NCBI GenBank assembly: GCA_003118195.1
Contig: BEXV01002259.1
Location: 59,721-71,504, forward strand
Direction of reading: 5' to 3'
Source of the DNA: Hemicentrotus pulcherrimus
Taxonomy: Eukaryota; Echinodermata; Echinoidea; Camarodonta; Strongylocentrotidae
DNA: 11,784 nt
A model generated the notes under the pieces. The model was not told the origin of the DNA. It saw nothing but the letters and a program-made list of their open reading frames with translations, and did not search any database. The first letter of the stretch is position 1. Each line of letters starts with the position of its first letter. The position numbers and the translations under genes are program-made. Of the stretch, positions 1 to 8,216 are shown piece by piece.

Positions 1-617
1 CCCCCCCCCCCCCTCAGTATGTATCATATAATGATCATATACTGAAATGAAATAGCCTACGTACCCCTCCAGAGTCCAGACAGGCCCTTGAAATTTTCTC
101 TTCAAGGAAAAGAAATTGGGGTAGAGGTTTTGAAAATAACCCTTTATATTTGGAAGCTCTGGTTGATGTACAGTACACGGTACAGATGTTGATGTTTCAT
201 GTTGACCAAATGTGTGTCTATAAGCTGGCACTCAAAAAGTCACATCGTCCTAATGAAAGTTGGACAAACAAAGCCATTTGGCTGCATCATTGATTCTACC
301 TCCTTAAGATTTGATTTTGCATTTTTTCTGGCAGATGGTTACCAAGGCAGTCTGTATTTATTAACATTTACTTACTAGAATGTATGACAGTTAGTGATTA
401 AAACAAATTTCATGAAAATTGATTGCTTTGTAGTGGTCAAGCTACAGTGATTTCAATGTTATTTGTGCATTTACTGGTTCAGATTTAGATTTAGTGTTAA
501 TACTTAGTGCTAGGGTTTTTTTCACGTACTGTATGATTGATTCATTTGTGAGGAATTTTACAATGTGTAATTACATATAAATAAATGAATGTGATGTTTG
601 ACTCGTTTCATTATCAG
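1..617 (+). other. upstream intron of the CCDC169-like gene; no exon seen
   Basis: AT-rich sequence starting with 13 consecutive C residues and then ordinary intron-like DNA. The preceding exon of the coiled-coil gene should lie upstream of the window. I looked here for a coding segment resembling the middle of CCDC169 and saw none. No recognised repeat. Confidence 0.5.
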
Positions 618-716
618 GCAAGCTTAAGGAAACTGGTTAAAGAGCTAGAACGTGAGAAAAACAGTTTCAATAGCCAGCTGAGGGACTATGACTGGAGGCT
701 AGATCAAGAATCAAAG
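618..716 (+). CDS. CCDC169: CCDC169-like exon a (33 codons)
   Basis: This phase 0/0 exon follows the acceptor ttatcag and precedes the donor gtactg. It encodes ASLRKLVKELEREK...RLDQESK, a heptad-like charged helix. It is the best-conserved part of the family and can be aligned residue for residue with the human protein, with about half the positions identical from memory. The open frame continues upstream to an ATG at 585 and downstream into intron, but those extensions (MNVMFDSFHYQ and a Cys/Phe-rich tail) look like intron read-through, not protein. Confidence 0.85.
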
Positions 717-2976
717 GTACTGTCATTAATACTTTTTTTCAATTGTTTTTCTTGTTACTGTTGTTGTTTTCTCTTGTTTGCTGCATTCAGATTGACACAG
801 CATTGAAATTCATTCCTTTATTTATGAATATACTCCGCAATACTTCAACATTAGTCTTAAAGAATATTGGAAGCAAGATTATATTGGTTAAGGCATTGGT
901 ATGAAGTCCTTTTAAATTACTCCTCTAGTTTTGATGATATCTATGATTTAAGATTTAATTGTAGGTGTTAAGAATAGCGTTCTATGAATGTACTGAATGT
1001 CAATTTTCCTACCTTATGTTGTTATTCTTTCTAAAACCTTAAATTTCTTTCCTTTTATTACGTTACAAGAAAATTAAATGAGCATTTCCTACATGTAGTT
1101 ATGTTTTGATCCACAAGGGTTGGTCTGATTGTGTTAAATACAATGCAGTTTCCAACATCTAATTTTCAACAGGTGATTAGACTCATCTTTAGTATGACAC
1201 AGCAGAATTTATTAATAAAGCTATTATGAACAAAAAGAAGAGTTTGAAACACATTTCTTGAAATAAATATCATGTGTTCCTTGCAAAAATCAAACATACT
1301 ATTGGTTCATATAGAAATACATGTACTGTAGGTATGAGCAGGGTTCATTAAAGGTTTAACATCAGAATGTGTATTTCAATGTTTATTTCAATGCAGGCTT
1401 TCCATAAAGCTCATGAAGCAAGGAAGAACTTTTTGACTGAACTCAGGAATGTAAGTATTTATAAGCTGCTTTCAATTTCAATTTCAACATTTGTATGTGA
1501 CATTATCCAATCATGGATGGCTTTATTGAGCTATTTCAAATTTAATTTGATTTTCATTTGATTTACTATCGCTAGGATGAGGTTTGCTCATTTGGGAATT
1601 TAATATTTAGAATTTCCAAGCGAAGAACTTCAACTTTTCTACCATGCTCCATTAAAAAATAATTAAAAAAGCATTTTCAGTTTATAAGAAAGTATGTTTT
1701 TGAAGTAATGCCCTGATTCATTTCAGCTTTTTGGAGAAAATGTTAATAACATTAAACGATTATTTCTAGAAAAAAAAAAAGGAAAACAAATGCAGAGTGA
1801 AATTTATGGGTAACCTTTTTAAGATTGCCAAAGAGACGTTGAAATGAGTTACATAACAATAGAAAAATACCTTAAAAATTAGCCTGAAATTATTTAATTG
1901 GAAATATTTCCAATATTCTAAAAGATATTCAGACACCATATACCACATGAAAAGACATTTAAAAATAGGCATACTTTATGAAATTAGCTATTCGTTTTTT
2001 CTGTCTTTCATTCTCATCGTCCTCTTTCTTGCTGATCTCCTCATTTTATCCTCTTTCACCAGGCTCGATTAGAAGAAGATAAGTTCAAGCAAAGTCAGAA
2101 GAAAGGCAGTCATATGGGTACACCAAGGGATAGCTATAACAGTACTCCAGCCAGCAGACCTCCTGGAAGAAAGTTAGTATCTTCACATATAAATTTAATA
2201 CATCATTAATGTTAGGCAGTGGTAAAGAAATGGAAACTTCACAAAGCAGAATTAACACTTGTAGTAAAGTGAAGTGAAGGATAAGAATTAGGTGAGCTGT
2301 TGTGCAAAGCTATTTATCTACCTTAAAAGATGAAAGTCTTACAGAAGGTTAACAAAAGGGGGAGATGAGAGGTAAAGAGATAAAGATAAAGAGAGGAGGT
2401 GAAAGATATGAAAGGGTCGGTCAGATTTTTATAAAGTATTTATACAAATCTAGTATTGAGAGGAAGACGGTTGTAGGTTTTGACAGAAAAAAATGCAATT
2501 CAATACAATATTGACACTATTTAGCGCTCTTACAGTAACTATATTACAGGTAAGTTACGAAAGTGAAATAAGTCCATCTTGCGAGACCAAAAATGAAACA
2601 TGTTTGAGATATTGAATACATGTATCTCAATGTTTTAGGCAGAGCCATTCACACACAAATAAAACCAATGCTTTGTATTTGCCAATATTTGAATGCCTAA
2701 TACCCTCAAATCATTTTGTGTCTGTGAATAATAATAATGATAATAATTATATTATTGATAGATAATTTGAACTAATAATATTTGGGCGATTGCTCTCCTC
2801 TCAATAACACTAACATTCCCGCAAAGCAGCTAAATCGATGAATAAGAGCTCATTTTCTTCTTTCCTAATCTTTCCCCACCAGTGTACCTGACAATCAGAG
2901 AATCATTGATCCACGAAGAGGTCCAATCAGGAAAACCGCTGCTGTGAAGAAACTCCCTAAATTGGACACAGCGTGA
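618..2976 (+). CDS. CCDC169: CCDC169-like coiled-coil protein, C-terminal four exons (5' partial)
   Basis: Four exons, 618-716, 1397-1450, 2063-2172 and 2883-2976, join in one open frame of 118 codons plus TGA at 2974-2976. All three introns are GT-AG (donors gtactg, gtaagt, gttagt); the last interrupts a codon, AA plus T giving Asn. The product starts with a charged helical coiled-coil segment (exons 1-2, about residues 1-51, pattern LVKELEREK...LDQESK). A Ser/Pro/Gly-rich linker follows, then a basic tail containing RRGPIRK and ending KLDTA. As I recall human CCDC169 (about 214 residues), its ...LKQLEEEKK...LEQESK-AYQK...R..YLAE block aligns without gaps to exons 1-2, and its tail has a similar KRGPVKK motif. 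Roughly 95 N-terminal residues must therefore lie upstream of the window. The molecular function of the family is unknown. The identification rests on a remembered sequence, not on a search; I consider it strong. Confidence 0.85.
717..1396 (+). other. CCDC169-like intron
   Basis: 680-nt GT-AG intron of unremarkable AT-rich sequence. No internal gene or repeat recognised. Confidence 0.75.
1397..1450 (+). CDS. CCDC169: CCDC169-like exon b (18 codons)
   Basis: A phase 0/0 exon between acceptor tttcaatgcag and the consensus donor gtaagt. It encodes AFHKAHEARKNFLTELRN, which continues the coiled coil and matches the human A-x-x-K...R-x-x-(F/Y)-L-x-E pattern. Like the exons on either side of it (618 and 2063), it opens with an alanine codon directly after the acceptor. 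Confidence 0.85.
1451..2062 (+). other. CCDC169-like intron
   Basis: 612-nt GT-AG intron with A runs near 1770 and a pyrimidine-rich 3' end (about 1996-2060). A minus-strand open frame at 1766-1972 falls entirely inside it and has the Phe/Tyr-rich composition of AT-rich noncoding DNA. Confidence 0.75.
2063..2172 (+). CDS. CCDC169: CCDC169-like exon c (36 codons plus 2 bases)
   Basis: The acceptor has a good pyrimidine tract (cctctttcaccag) and the donor is gttagt. The exon encodes the end of the helix (ARLEEDKFKQSQKKG) and then a low-complexity linker rich in Ser, Thr, Pro and Arg (SHMGTPRDSYNSTPASRPPG). It ends after two bases of a split Asn codon, which matches the one-base start of the next exon. 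The linker is poorly conserved relative to vertebrates, so this exon is supported mainly by frame and splice sites. Confidence 0.8.
2173..2882 (+). other. CCDC169-like intron with purine-rich and AAT-rich stretches
   Basis: 710-nt GT-AG intron. It holds a purine-rich low-complexity stretch (about 2338-2413) and an imperfect AAT/ATT repeat (about 2728-2765). No coding segment recognised. Confidence 0.75.
2883..2976 (+). CDS. CCDC169: CCDC169-like last coding exon (1 base plus 30 codons plus stop)
   Basis: The acceptor is preceded by a long pyrimidine run (ttctttcctaatctttccccaccag). The exon encodes VPDNQRIIDPRRGPIRKTAA, then VKKLPKLDTA and TGA. The basic RRGPIRK stretch resembles the KRGPVKK motif I recall near the C terminus of human CCDC169, which supports this as the true end of the protein. 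A possible donor (gag|gtatac, about 2996) just after the stop would allow a spliced 3' UTR, but I cannot confirm it. Confidence 0.82.
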
Positions 2977-3047
2977 GATCGAAACAGAACCAGAGGTATA
3001 CTAACATGGACTGAGAAAGGGGCTAACTCTCTCAATTTGCCCAGGAA

Positions 3048-3053
3048 ATTAAA
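3048..3053 (+). promoter_or_regulatory. possible polyadenylation signal ATTAAA for the CCDC169-like gene
   Basis: First ATTAAA after the stop codon, 72 nt downstream and 37 nt before a MITE. No clear GU-rich element could be judged. A canonical AATAAA also occurs at 4550-4555, just before the SINE, so the true 3' end is undecided. Confidence 0.25.
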
Positions 3054-3089
3054 TCAAGCCTACAAAACTCACTATACTTGTATTGGGGT

Positions 3090-3300
3090 GGTATTCTGAA
3101 ACGATGTTGTCCTTTATGTTAGGAACACAATGTTAATTGTCATAACAATTCAAAAATAGGACATGTTATTGGTTAATGTCTGTGCTAAGCTGACTGCTAT
3201 AATTAAAGGGAAAATCAGTGTAAGCACCAATGGTTGATCTGTGTTGTGAAAGTTAACATCGTTTTTCCTAACATAAAAGATAACATTGTATTCAGAATAC
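3090..3300. mobile_element. MITE-like element with ~35-bp terminal inverted repeats
   Basis: The left end (3091-3125, GTATTCTGAAACGATGTTGT...) is repeated in inverted orientation at the right end (3265-3300). The two arms share GTATTCTGAA at the outside and TTTATGTTAGGAA at the inside, with a few substitutions and one gap between. The interior has no coding capacity. The layout fits a non-autonomous DNA transposon. It lies 114 nt after the CCDC169-like stop, so it may be inside that gene's 3' UTR. No certain target-site duplication is visible. Confidence 0.75.
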
Positions 3301-3301
3301 A

Positions 3302-4566
3302 GACCTTCGAATATGACCAAATTCTGGGGAAAAGAATTGCATTGGGGTCAGTTAGGAAATTACGATTTAATTTTCCTGATTGAACTTCTTTAATATATCA
3401 AAAGTGAATTTAATACTACATTTTTAAAAAATGGGGGTCAGGAATGTAAACATTAGTCTAATCAGACGACGTTTAAGCATCAAAATTAGTTTGTTTTTTG
3501 TAAAGAATTCAAATATTTTTATTTTTCAAAATATTGACATGGTATGTTTGATCTTTTATATCTTACATAGCTCATTTCAATTTTTGCCCAAATATTTCAT
3601 ATTCATACATTATAGTAAATGTATATGGTAGCCTTTATTTGTCTGTAGGTAATGTAAATCCAGTGTTGGTAAAGCCATATGGGGCAAACTTAAAATGATT
3701 CATTTTGTTTTAATTTAACAACCTTAGAAAGAGGGATGTTACCCCTGGGGAAAATGTTTTGAAATATTTGCATTTTAGAAAATGTTGTAAATATTGATTC
3801 ACTTGCTACATGGTTCCCAAATCATCATGATTGTGGCTTGTAAAATCATGAAAATCTTGGACATGGATATGATCCAAAATGAATAGCTCCAATTATTTTG
3901 TTCGCTTTGATGAGACATATTCCAAAGGAGAATGTTTGGAGATTCAGGGAATGTTTTTACAATAATTATTTAAAATAACAGAATCTTGAAGAAAATCCTT
4001 TGAATTAAATCAGAGAGTAAAAGCAGAACCATAAATACATAATATTAGTTGCTGTTGGAAGACTTTTTTAATAATTATTAATTAGTTGCTGTTGGAAGAC
4101 TCTTTTACCAATTATTATGCTATTATCATATTGGTTAATGTATGGGACATTCCACTCTGTGTATAATCATTTTTTATTTAAGCTTACATCTCATGACTGT
4201 ATCTATTGATTGATTTCATGTACATAATCGCTTACGTGTAGGATACTATGTGCAAGTGTTCAGAAAACTTGTTTAACTATATATCCAAAATACCTATTTT
4301 AATTTCTTTTTCAGTTGTGATGTAGGTATCTTGCTTGAATGATTGGTCAGCCTCTCTTCATACTGTGAGAATTTGAAACTTAATTGTTCGCTGAAAACTG
4401 AAAAACCATTAGATCATCATTTGATTGCTCTGTTTTAAAATGAACATTTATGTAGTGGGTGTCAAACTGTCAATAGAACATGTATGTTGTTAGAAATAGA
4501 ATTACTACCTCTGCTGAGATCCAAATGGGCATGAGCAGACACATCCTTTAATAAAAAGCAAGTACC
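3302..4566. other. intergenic or 3' UTR DNA without a recognised gene
   Basis: AT-rich sequence. The plus-strand frame at 3431-3631 has Phe/Ile/Tyr-rich composition typical of AT-rich noncoding DNA and no recognisable domain. The only structure I see is the 37-bp tandem duplication at 4044-4117. Confidence 0.6.
4044..4117. repeat. two tandem copies of a 37-bp unit
   Basis: Units 4044-4080 and 4081-4117 share the first 21 bases exactly (ATTAGTTGCTGTTGGAAGAC plus T) and both end AATTATTA. They differ at three positions. A simple local duplication, probably recent. Confidence 0.9.
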
Positions 4567-4843
4567 GGTGTGTTGGCTCAGTCAGTAGAGCATCCGCCTC
4601 ACAACCGGGAGGTCTTGGGTTCGAACCCCGGCCGCGTCATACCAAAAGATGTTAAAAGACGGGAGTTGCTGCTACTGGTACCTTGTTTGGCATTCAACAA
4701 TAAGGGATAGAGCAACGTCGATCTGGTGCTGCTTAATGGCTGCCGGGCTCACGATCAATTGGGCAAAAAGAATTTCTATTTTTGGTTTAATAAAATTTTG
4801 AGTGGACTTTAAAAGATTATTATTAATATTATTATTATAAATT
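4567..4843 (+). mobile_element. tRNA-derived SINE
   Basis: The head folds as a tRNA: A box TGGCTCAGTCAG (4574-4585), B box GGTTCGAACCC (4618-4628), and a T stem closing the TTCGAAC loop. The anticodon-like loop CTCACAA would read CAC (Val-like). The acceptor arms 4567-4573 and 4632-4638 still pair at six of seven positions, half of them G-T wobbles, and ACCA follows two bases later. About 180 bases of unrelated body follow (GTCATACCAAAAGATG...), ending in a TTATTATTAATATTATTATT-like tail. The body and AT-rich tail make this a SINE and not a working tRNA gene. The exact ends are uncertain and I saw no clear target-site duplication. Confidence 0.82.
4574..4628 (+). promoter_or_regulatory. internal RNA polymerase III promoter (A and B boxes) of the SINE
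   Basis: The A box at 4574-4585 and the near-perfect B box at 4618-4628 are spaced as in tRNA genes (33 nt between them). This is the normal type 2 pol III promoter carried inside tRNA-derived SINEs. Whether this copy is transcribed cannot be seen. Confidence 0.75.
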
Positions 4844-4989
4844 ACCCTTCTGGCTTTCAAGAGATGTCTTTTCCCTCCTTCACATTATCTAGTTAGCTGA
4901 CTTGTAATTCTTGATGAGACAACACAACTCAAACAATAGTGCACAATAAGTTTCATATTATTATTGGGCTCTCGAAACATGATTCACAA

Positions 4990-5185
4990 TTAAAGATTGA
5001 GTTGAGATCTGGTCATGCGATTGCATTGTGAAAGAAACGGTGTGGAATCGACCAGAAAAGGTTGATCATCTAGCATATAAGTATTGGTGTGTATTGCAAG
5101 GTTCTGGAATCATCAAAATGATAAGAAATTTGGCAAAGTCTTGGTAAAGTTACACACACTGTACACAGAAAGATGCATATGGGAC
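4990..5185 (+). repeat. dispersed repeat, copy 1
   Basis: The core at 5011-5185 matches 11620-11784 in the same orientation. Both start GGTCATGCGATTGCATTGT and share TTGATCATCTAGCAT and ATCATCAAAATGATAAGAAA. By eye, about nine in ten aligned bases agree, with one 10-base indel near 5083. Weaker similarity begins at about 4990. This copy may continue towards about 5300, but the other is cut off by the window end, so the true right edge cannot be set here. No coding capacity; class unknown. Confidence 0.88.
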
Positions 5186-5580
5186 TACACAAACACGTGG
5201 CATAAAAATCCGTCCTGATTTTTACGATGTTACATGACGTTTGAAGAGCCATCCTTTTCAGAGAACACGTTTCATCTGATGTCTTTCCACACTTGCATAA
5301 TAACAATAATAATGCTCACAAATTATTTTTCACTTCTTCCCAGAACTCTTCTCTTTAAAGGAAGGTGTAGTTGCTTTAGAAGTCATGTAGCTTAATTGAT
5401 ATAGAGTACATGTACTTTCAAAACATGACAAGACATGTTTACAAAATTAAATTCATGAACAATTTATTTATTAAATGTAATTATTGCAATATGTTCCTGT
5501 TTATTCTCCCCCTCATAATATATATATTTGTAATTTTTTGTTCAATATACAATTGTTTGTCATTGCATTCTGTATGTTGT
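5186..5580. other. no gene recognised; possible continuation of dispersed repeat
   Basis: The minus-strand frame at 5070-5306 overlaps the dispersed repeat and the plus-strand frame at 5410-5619 is AT-rich chance sequence. I see no domain or splice pattern in either. The tract around 5300-5320 is AAT-rich. Confidence 0.5.
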
Positions 5581-5640
5581 AGCGCTTCAATAGAGACTTT
5601 GGTGAAAAGCGCTATATAATCAGTGTTTTATTATCATTAT
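5581..5640 (+). repeat. retroposon-like 3' tail: AGCGCTT/AAGCGCT hairpin followed by ATT-rich tract
   Basis: AGCGCTT at 5581-5587 is complementary to AAGCGCT at 5607-5613, and TATATAA and a loose TTATTATCATTAT tract follow. A GCGCTATATAA hairpin next to an ATT-type microsatellite is, as I remember it, common at the 3' ends of SINE/LINE copies in marine invertebrates. The body of such an element is not recognisable upstream, so this may be a truncated copy. Confidence 0.5.
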
Positions 5641-6710
5641 ATTAATTACAACTCGTTTGAGATTTGAGTTTAAGTTAACCGGTTAATGCATGTCGTAATG
5701 AAGTCACTTGTGACAAAATACTTTCCTATCCAATCCTGAATTACTTCTTTGTTTTATATTTCTCTCTAGCTAGGTGATTTTTGTGGTCCTATGGATTTTC
5801 TGTTTAAAAAAATGGTTGTTAAATAGAGTCTGATGTTTAAAAACAAGAACAAATCATACCAGTTTACTCTTGGCAAGTATCATCATTAATAACTGGTACT
5901 TTGGTAGAATTCACTGATAAGTATATTGTATTCAGTGTAAGCTTAATTAGAACAATTAAATTAAACAAATTGTGAGTTCTTAATGGTTTAGAATCTGGCC
6001 AATTGAATTCCAACAATCTCCATCGATGGGATCACCCCTAACTTGCTGCATACCAAAGATGGCGCGATCCCTGAATTAGTATGCCAGGAGGAATAAATCG
6101 GGCTAGACATACAGATTGATGGATCATGCCAATTTCAGCATTCAGCAGGTAGGGGATGGGACAGATTGACCGCAATCTCAAAATGACTCTGGCCGGATTC
6201 TGGACTACCCAAGACTATGTAGTCCTGTAATGAGTAATGCTTGTAGAAAATTGAACTGTGTATATTTGAAGATATAGAATATTGTGAGCAGTAAATTTTA
6301 TTGTAATAAAGTGAAGTGCAATAGCAACATATTTGGAATCTTATATACTCTTATCTCAATTTGTTTGTGTATTTCTATAGCTGTAATAAAAAAAACATCT
6401 TTAAAATGAATCACAATTCTGTTTTCCTTTTCTGTTTTCATAAAGAAGCAAAGCTCTTTAAATTCCCATCTCATCTCCATCATTTTATCAATGTAATTTT
6501 GTCAGTTTTTGGAGATTATAAAGTTTTCTTTCTCTCTTCTTCATCTTTCCCTCCCCCTTAGCTTTCACTTCCTTTTATCTCAATTTCTAAATAACCTTTC
6601 CCTTTCTACCCAACTCCCCTTTCTTCTATTGTCTCCAATAGGCCCTTAACTACACACTGACACACCCTTAATTTTGTTAACAGAGACCGAACATGGTTCA
6701 TATCTTGATA
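5641..6710. other. intergenic DNA without a recognised gene
   Basis: Mostly AT-rich. A block at about 5997-6232 has noticeably higher GC and contains short self-similar pieces (GGCGCGATCC and GGATCATGCC). It could be a relic of a repeat, but I cannot name it. From about 6534 the plus strand becomes pyrimidine-rich, leading into the CT microsatellite. Confidence 0.5.
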
Positions 6711-6864
6711 TCTCTTTTACTCTCTCTGCCCCCCTTCTCTCTCACTCTCTCTCTATGCCTCTGCCCCCTCTCCTTCACTATTTGTTCTCTCTCTGCCCCC
6801 TCTCCCTCTATCTCTCTCTCTCCCTCTCTGTCTATCTCTGCCCCTCTCTCTCTCTTTCTCTCTC
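6711..6864. repeat. CT-rich microsatellite with interspersed TCTGCCCC units
   Basis: About 150 bases of nearly pure pyrimidine made of CTCTCT runs broken by CTCTGCCCC or CTGCCCC several times (about 6726, 6761, 6793, 6837). The two overlapping open frames here (6674-6934 and 6693-7100) get their Ser/Leu/Pro-rich sequence from this tract and are not genes. Confidence 0.92.
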
Positions 6865-8163
6865 AAATTTGCCAGTTTACCAACTTATTCCAATGTTATG
6901 CATACTTTTTAAAAGGTTGTTCTCGACGACCTGAAAGCTTATACATGGCTAGCACGACAGTAATGGATCCAAGGTATTGTAGTCCATTTATGAATAACAG
7001 GTTAAAGACCGTCATCACTACTGGGCCAGAAGGGATTAGACATCACAGCGAGGTCACTGACAGGTGGCTATCTCATCAACTCAGCTCTCAACTAACATAA
7101 GAAAAAGAGGATCATGGGGAACCAACAGGCACCGATTGGGGAAGTTTCCTATATAGAGGGAGCAAGCAGCTACAAGTAGGACAGTGGGGCTTTAAGGGAA
7201 TACCTCATCAGTAGGTTCCAAGGAAAGAAACATCCGTAAATTTGAAAATGTTAGTAAACTGGTTCATTTTGCAATTGATAATTTCCCTCTTGATCACACT
7301 TTCTTTTCACCACTTCAATTTCAAACACAAATCCAGGTTACAGAGCAAACCAATTCTTATTCAAGTAAATAAATTTAATTATCTGTGCTGTCTTTCTTGA
7401 GAATATGAATGGCATTTTTCTGACATTACATTATCATCCCTGGCCAACCATAGCAGACACACATACATGACAGTAACCCTGCATGTAGTCATCTCCTCAA
7501 TCCCTTCTGTGCAACATAGTTTCTGAACATCTGTAGAAAAGGGACGTTTAAGGCTTACTTTAGATTAGAAGGCCTCACTTTCTAGTTAGATTAAGCTCTT
7601 CATATCTTTACATGGAATTAACAATGTTTCTAAAAGAAGAACATGAATATCCTCAGTTAAAATGTTTGGTAATTTCTCAAAACCTTTGGGCAAGATGTAC
7701 CTCCCAACGCATGGAAGGAGCTTCAAGCCATCTACTGGTATGATTATCAGTTTGATACAGAATTGTTTTCAAAACTCAATTAAAAGGAGAGAAAAGGGCA
7801 AAATATTGAAGAAATTAGATTCACTACTATGAAGGTACTATGGAGAAGGAAGCATTACATATCATTGTTTATTCAACCTTGATTAAATGAATTAATCTGT
7901 GAAAACCTGTGTGTTAAAAACAACAAAAAGCCCATCATTTTGAGAATTTAACACTGTAAGATATAACCTCCCAAATTGAAGGACAATTCACAGGTGTTCA
8001 AATTCATATCCACACAGAAAGGAAAGCCTGATCTTTTCATTCCTCTCCCAAGAACTTTTCATCACAGACACATTAGATGCTACATCTGGCATATATCAAC
8101 AGTTATTTACAAAACAATGATGTCCACACAATAGATCTCTCTCTCTGGGGATGAAGAAGTGAT
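6865..8163. other. intergenic DNA including the NDUFC2 3' UTR on the minus strand
   Basis: No further exon recognised on either strand. A segment at about 6930-7240 has higher GC and an open frame continuing from the microsatellite, but there are no family features. The part nearest 8163 should be the NDUFC2 3' UTR; its first minus-strand AATAAA (plus TTTATT at 7868-7873) would give roughly 300 nt of UTR. Confidence 0.5.
7868..7873 (-). promoter_or_regulatory. possible AATAAA polyadenylation signal for NDUFC2
   Basis: Minus-strand AATAAA, 290 nt beyond the NDUFC2 stop codon. It is the nearest canonical hexamer I found downstream, but nothing else in the sequence confirms use. Confidence 0.35.
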
Positions 8164-8216
8164 TCAACGAACAGGCAGCCATCTTTGTGTGACCTCTCCC
8201 ATCTTCTTGGGCGTCT
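8164..8216 (-). CDS. NDUFC2: NDUFC2 last coding exon (16 codons plus stop)
   Basis: Begins after TAG at the acceptor (8217-8218) and supplies AG to complete Glu, then TPKKMGEVTQRWLPVR and TGA. A second AG lies two bases further on (8216-8215), but using it would break the frame. The exon is too short to be found by ORF length. The KK-x-x-GE spacing and the terminal PVR match the family. Confidence 0.88.

Noticed and set aside
1..13. Run of 13 C residues as a biological feature
   Set aside because: It sits at the very edge of the window and could be a homopolymer tract or an assembly or contig-edge effect. Nothing around it supports a function.
585..806. A standalone 73-residue protein starting at ATG 585
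   Set aside because: Only 618-716 is coding. The N- and C-terminal parts are intron read-through across a clear acceptor and donor.
4567..4639. A functional tRNA-Val(CAC) gene
   Set aside because: The fold is degraded (C-C at the base of the anticodon loop, several wobbles, a first-pair-side mismatch at position 7/66), and a SINE body with an ATT-rich tail follows.
4672..5306. Minus-strand open frames at 4672-4860 and 5070-5306
   Set aside because: They lie inside the SINE body and the dispersed repeat, and neither shows a recognisable protein feature.
6674..7100. Two overlapping plus-strand open frames (86 and 135 codons), Ser/Leu/Pro-rich
   Set aside because: Their length comes from the CT microsatellite at 6711-6864, which lacks stops in these frames. 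The non-repetitive ends show no domain and no splice context.
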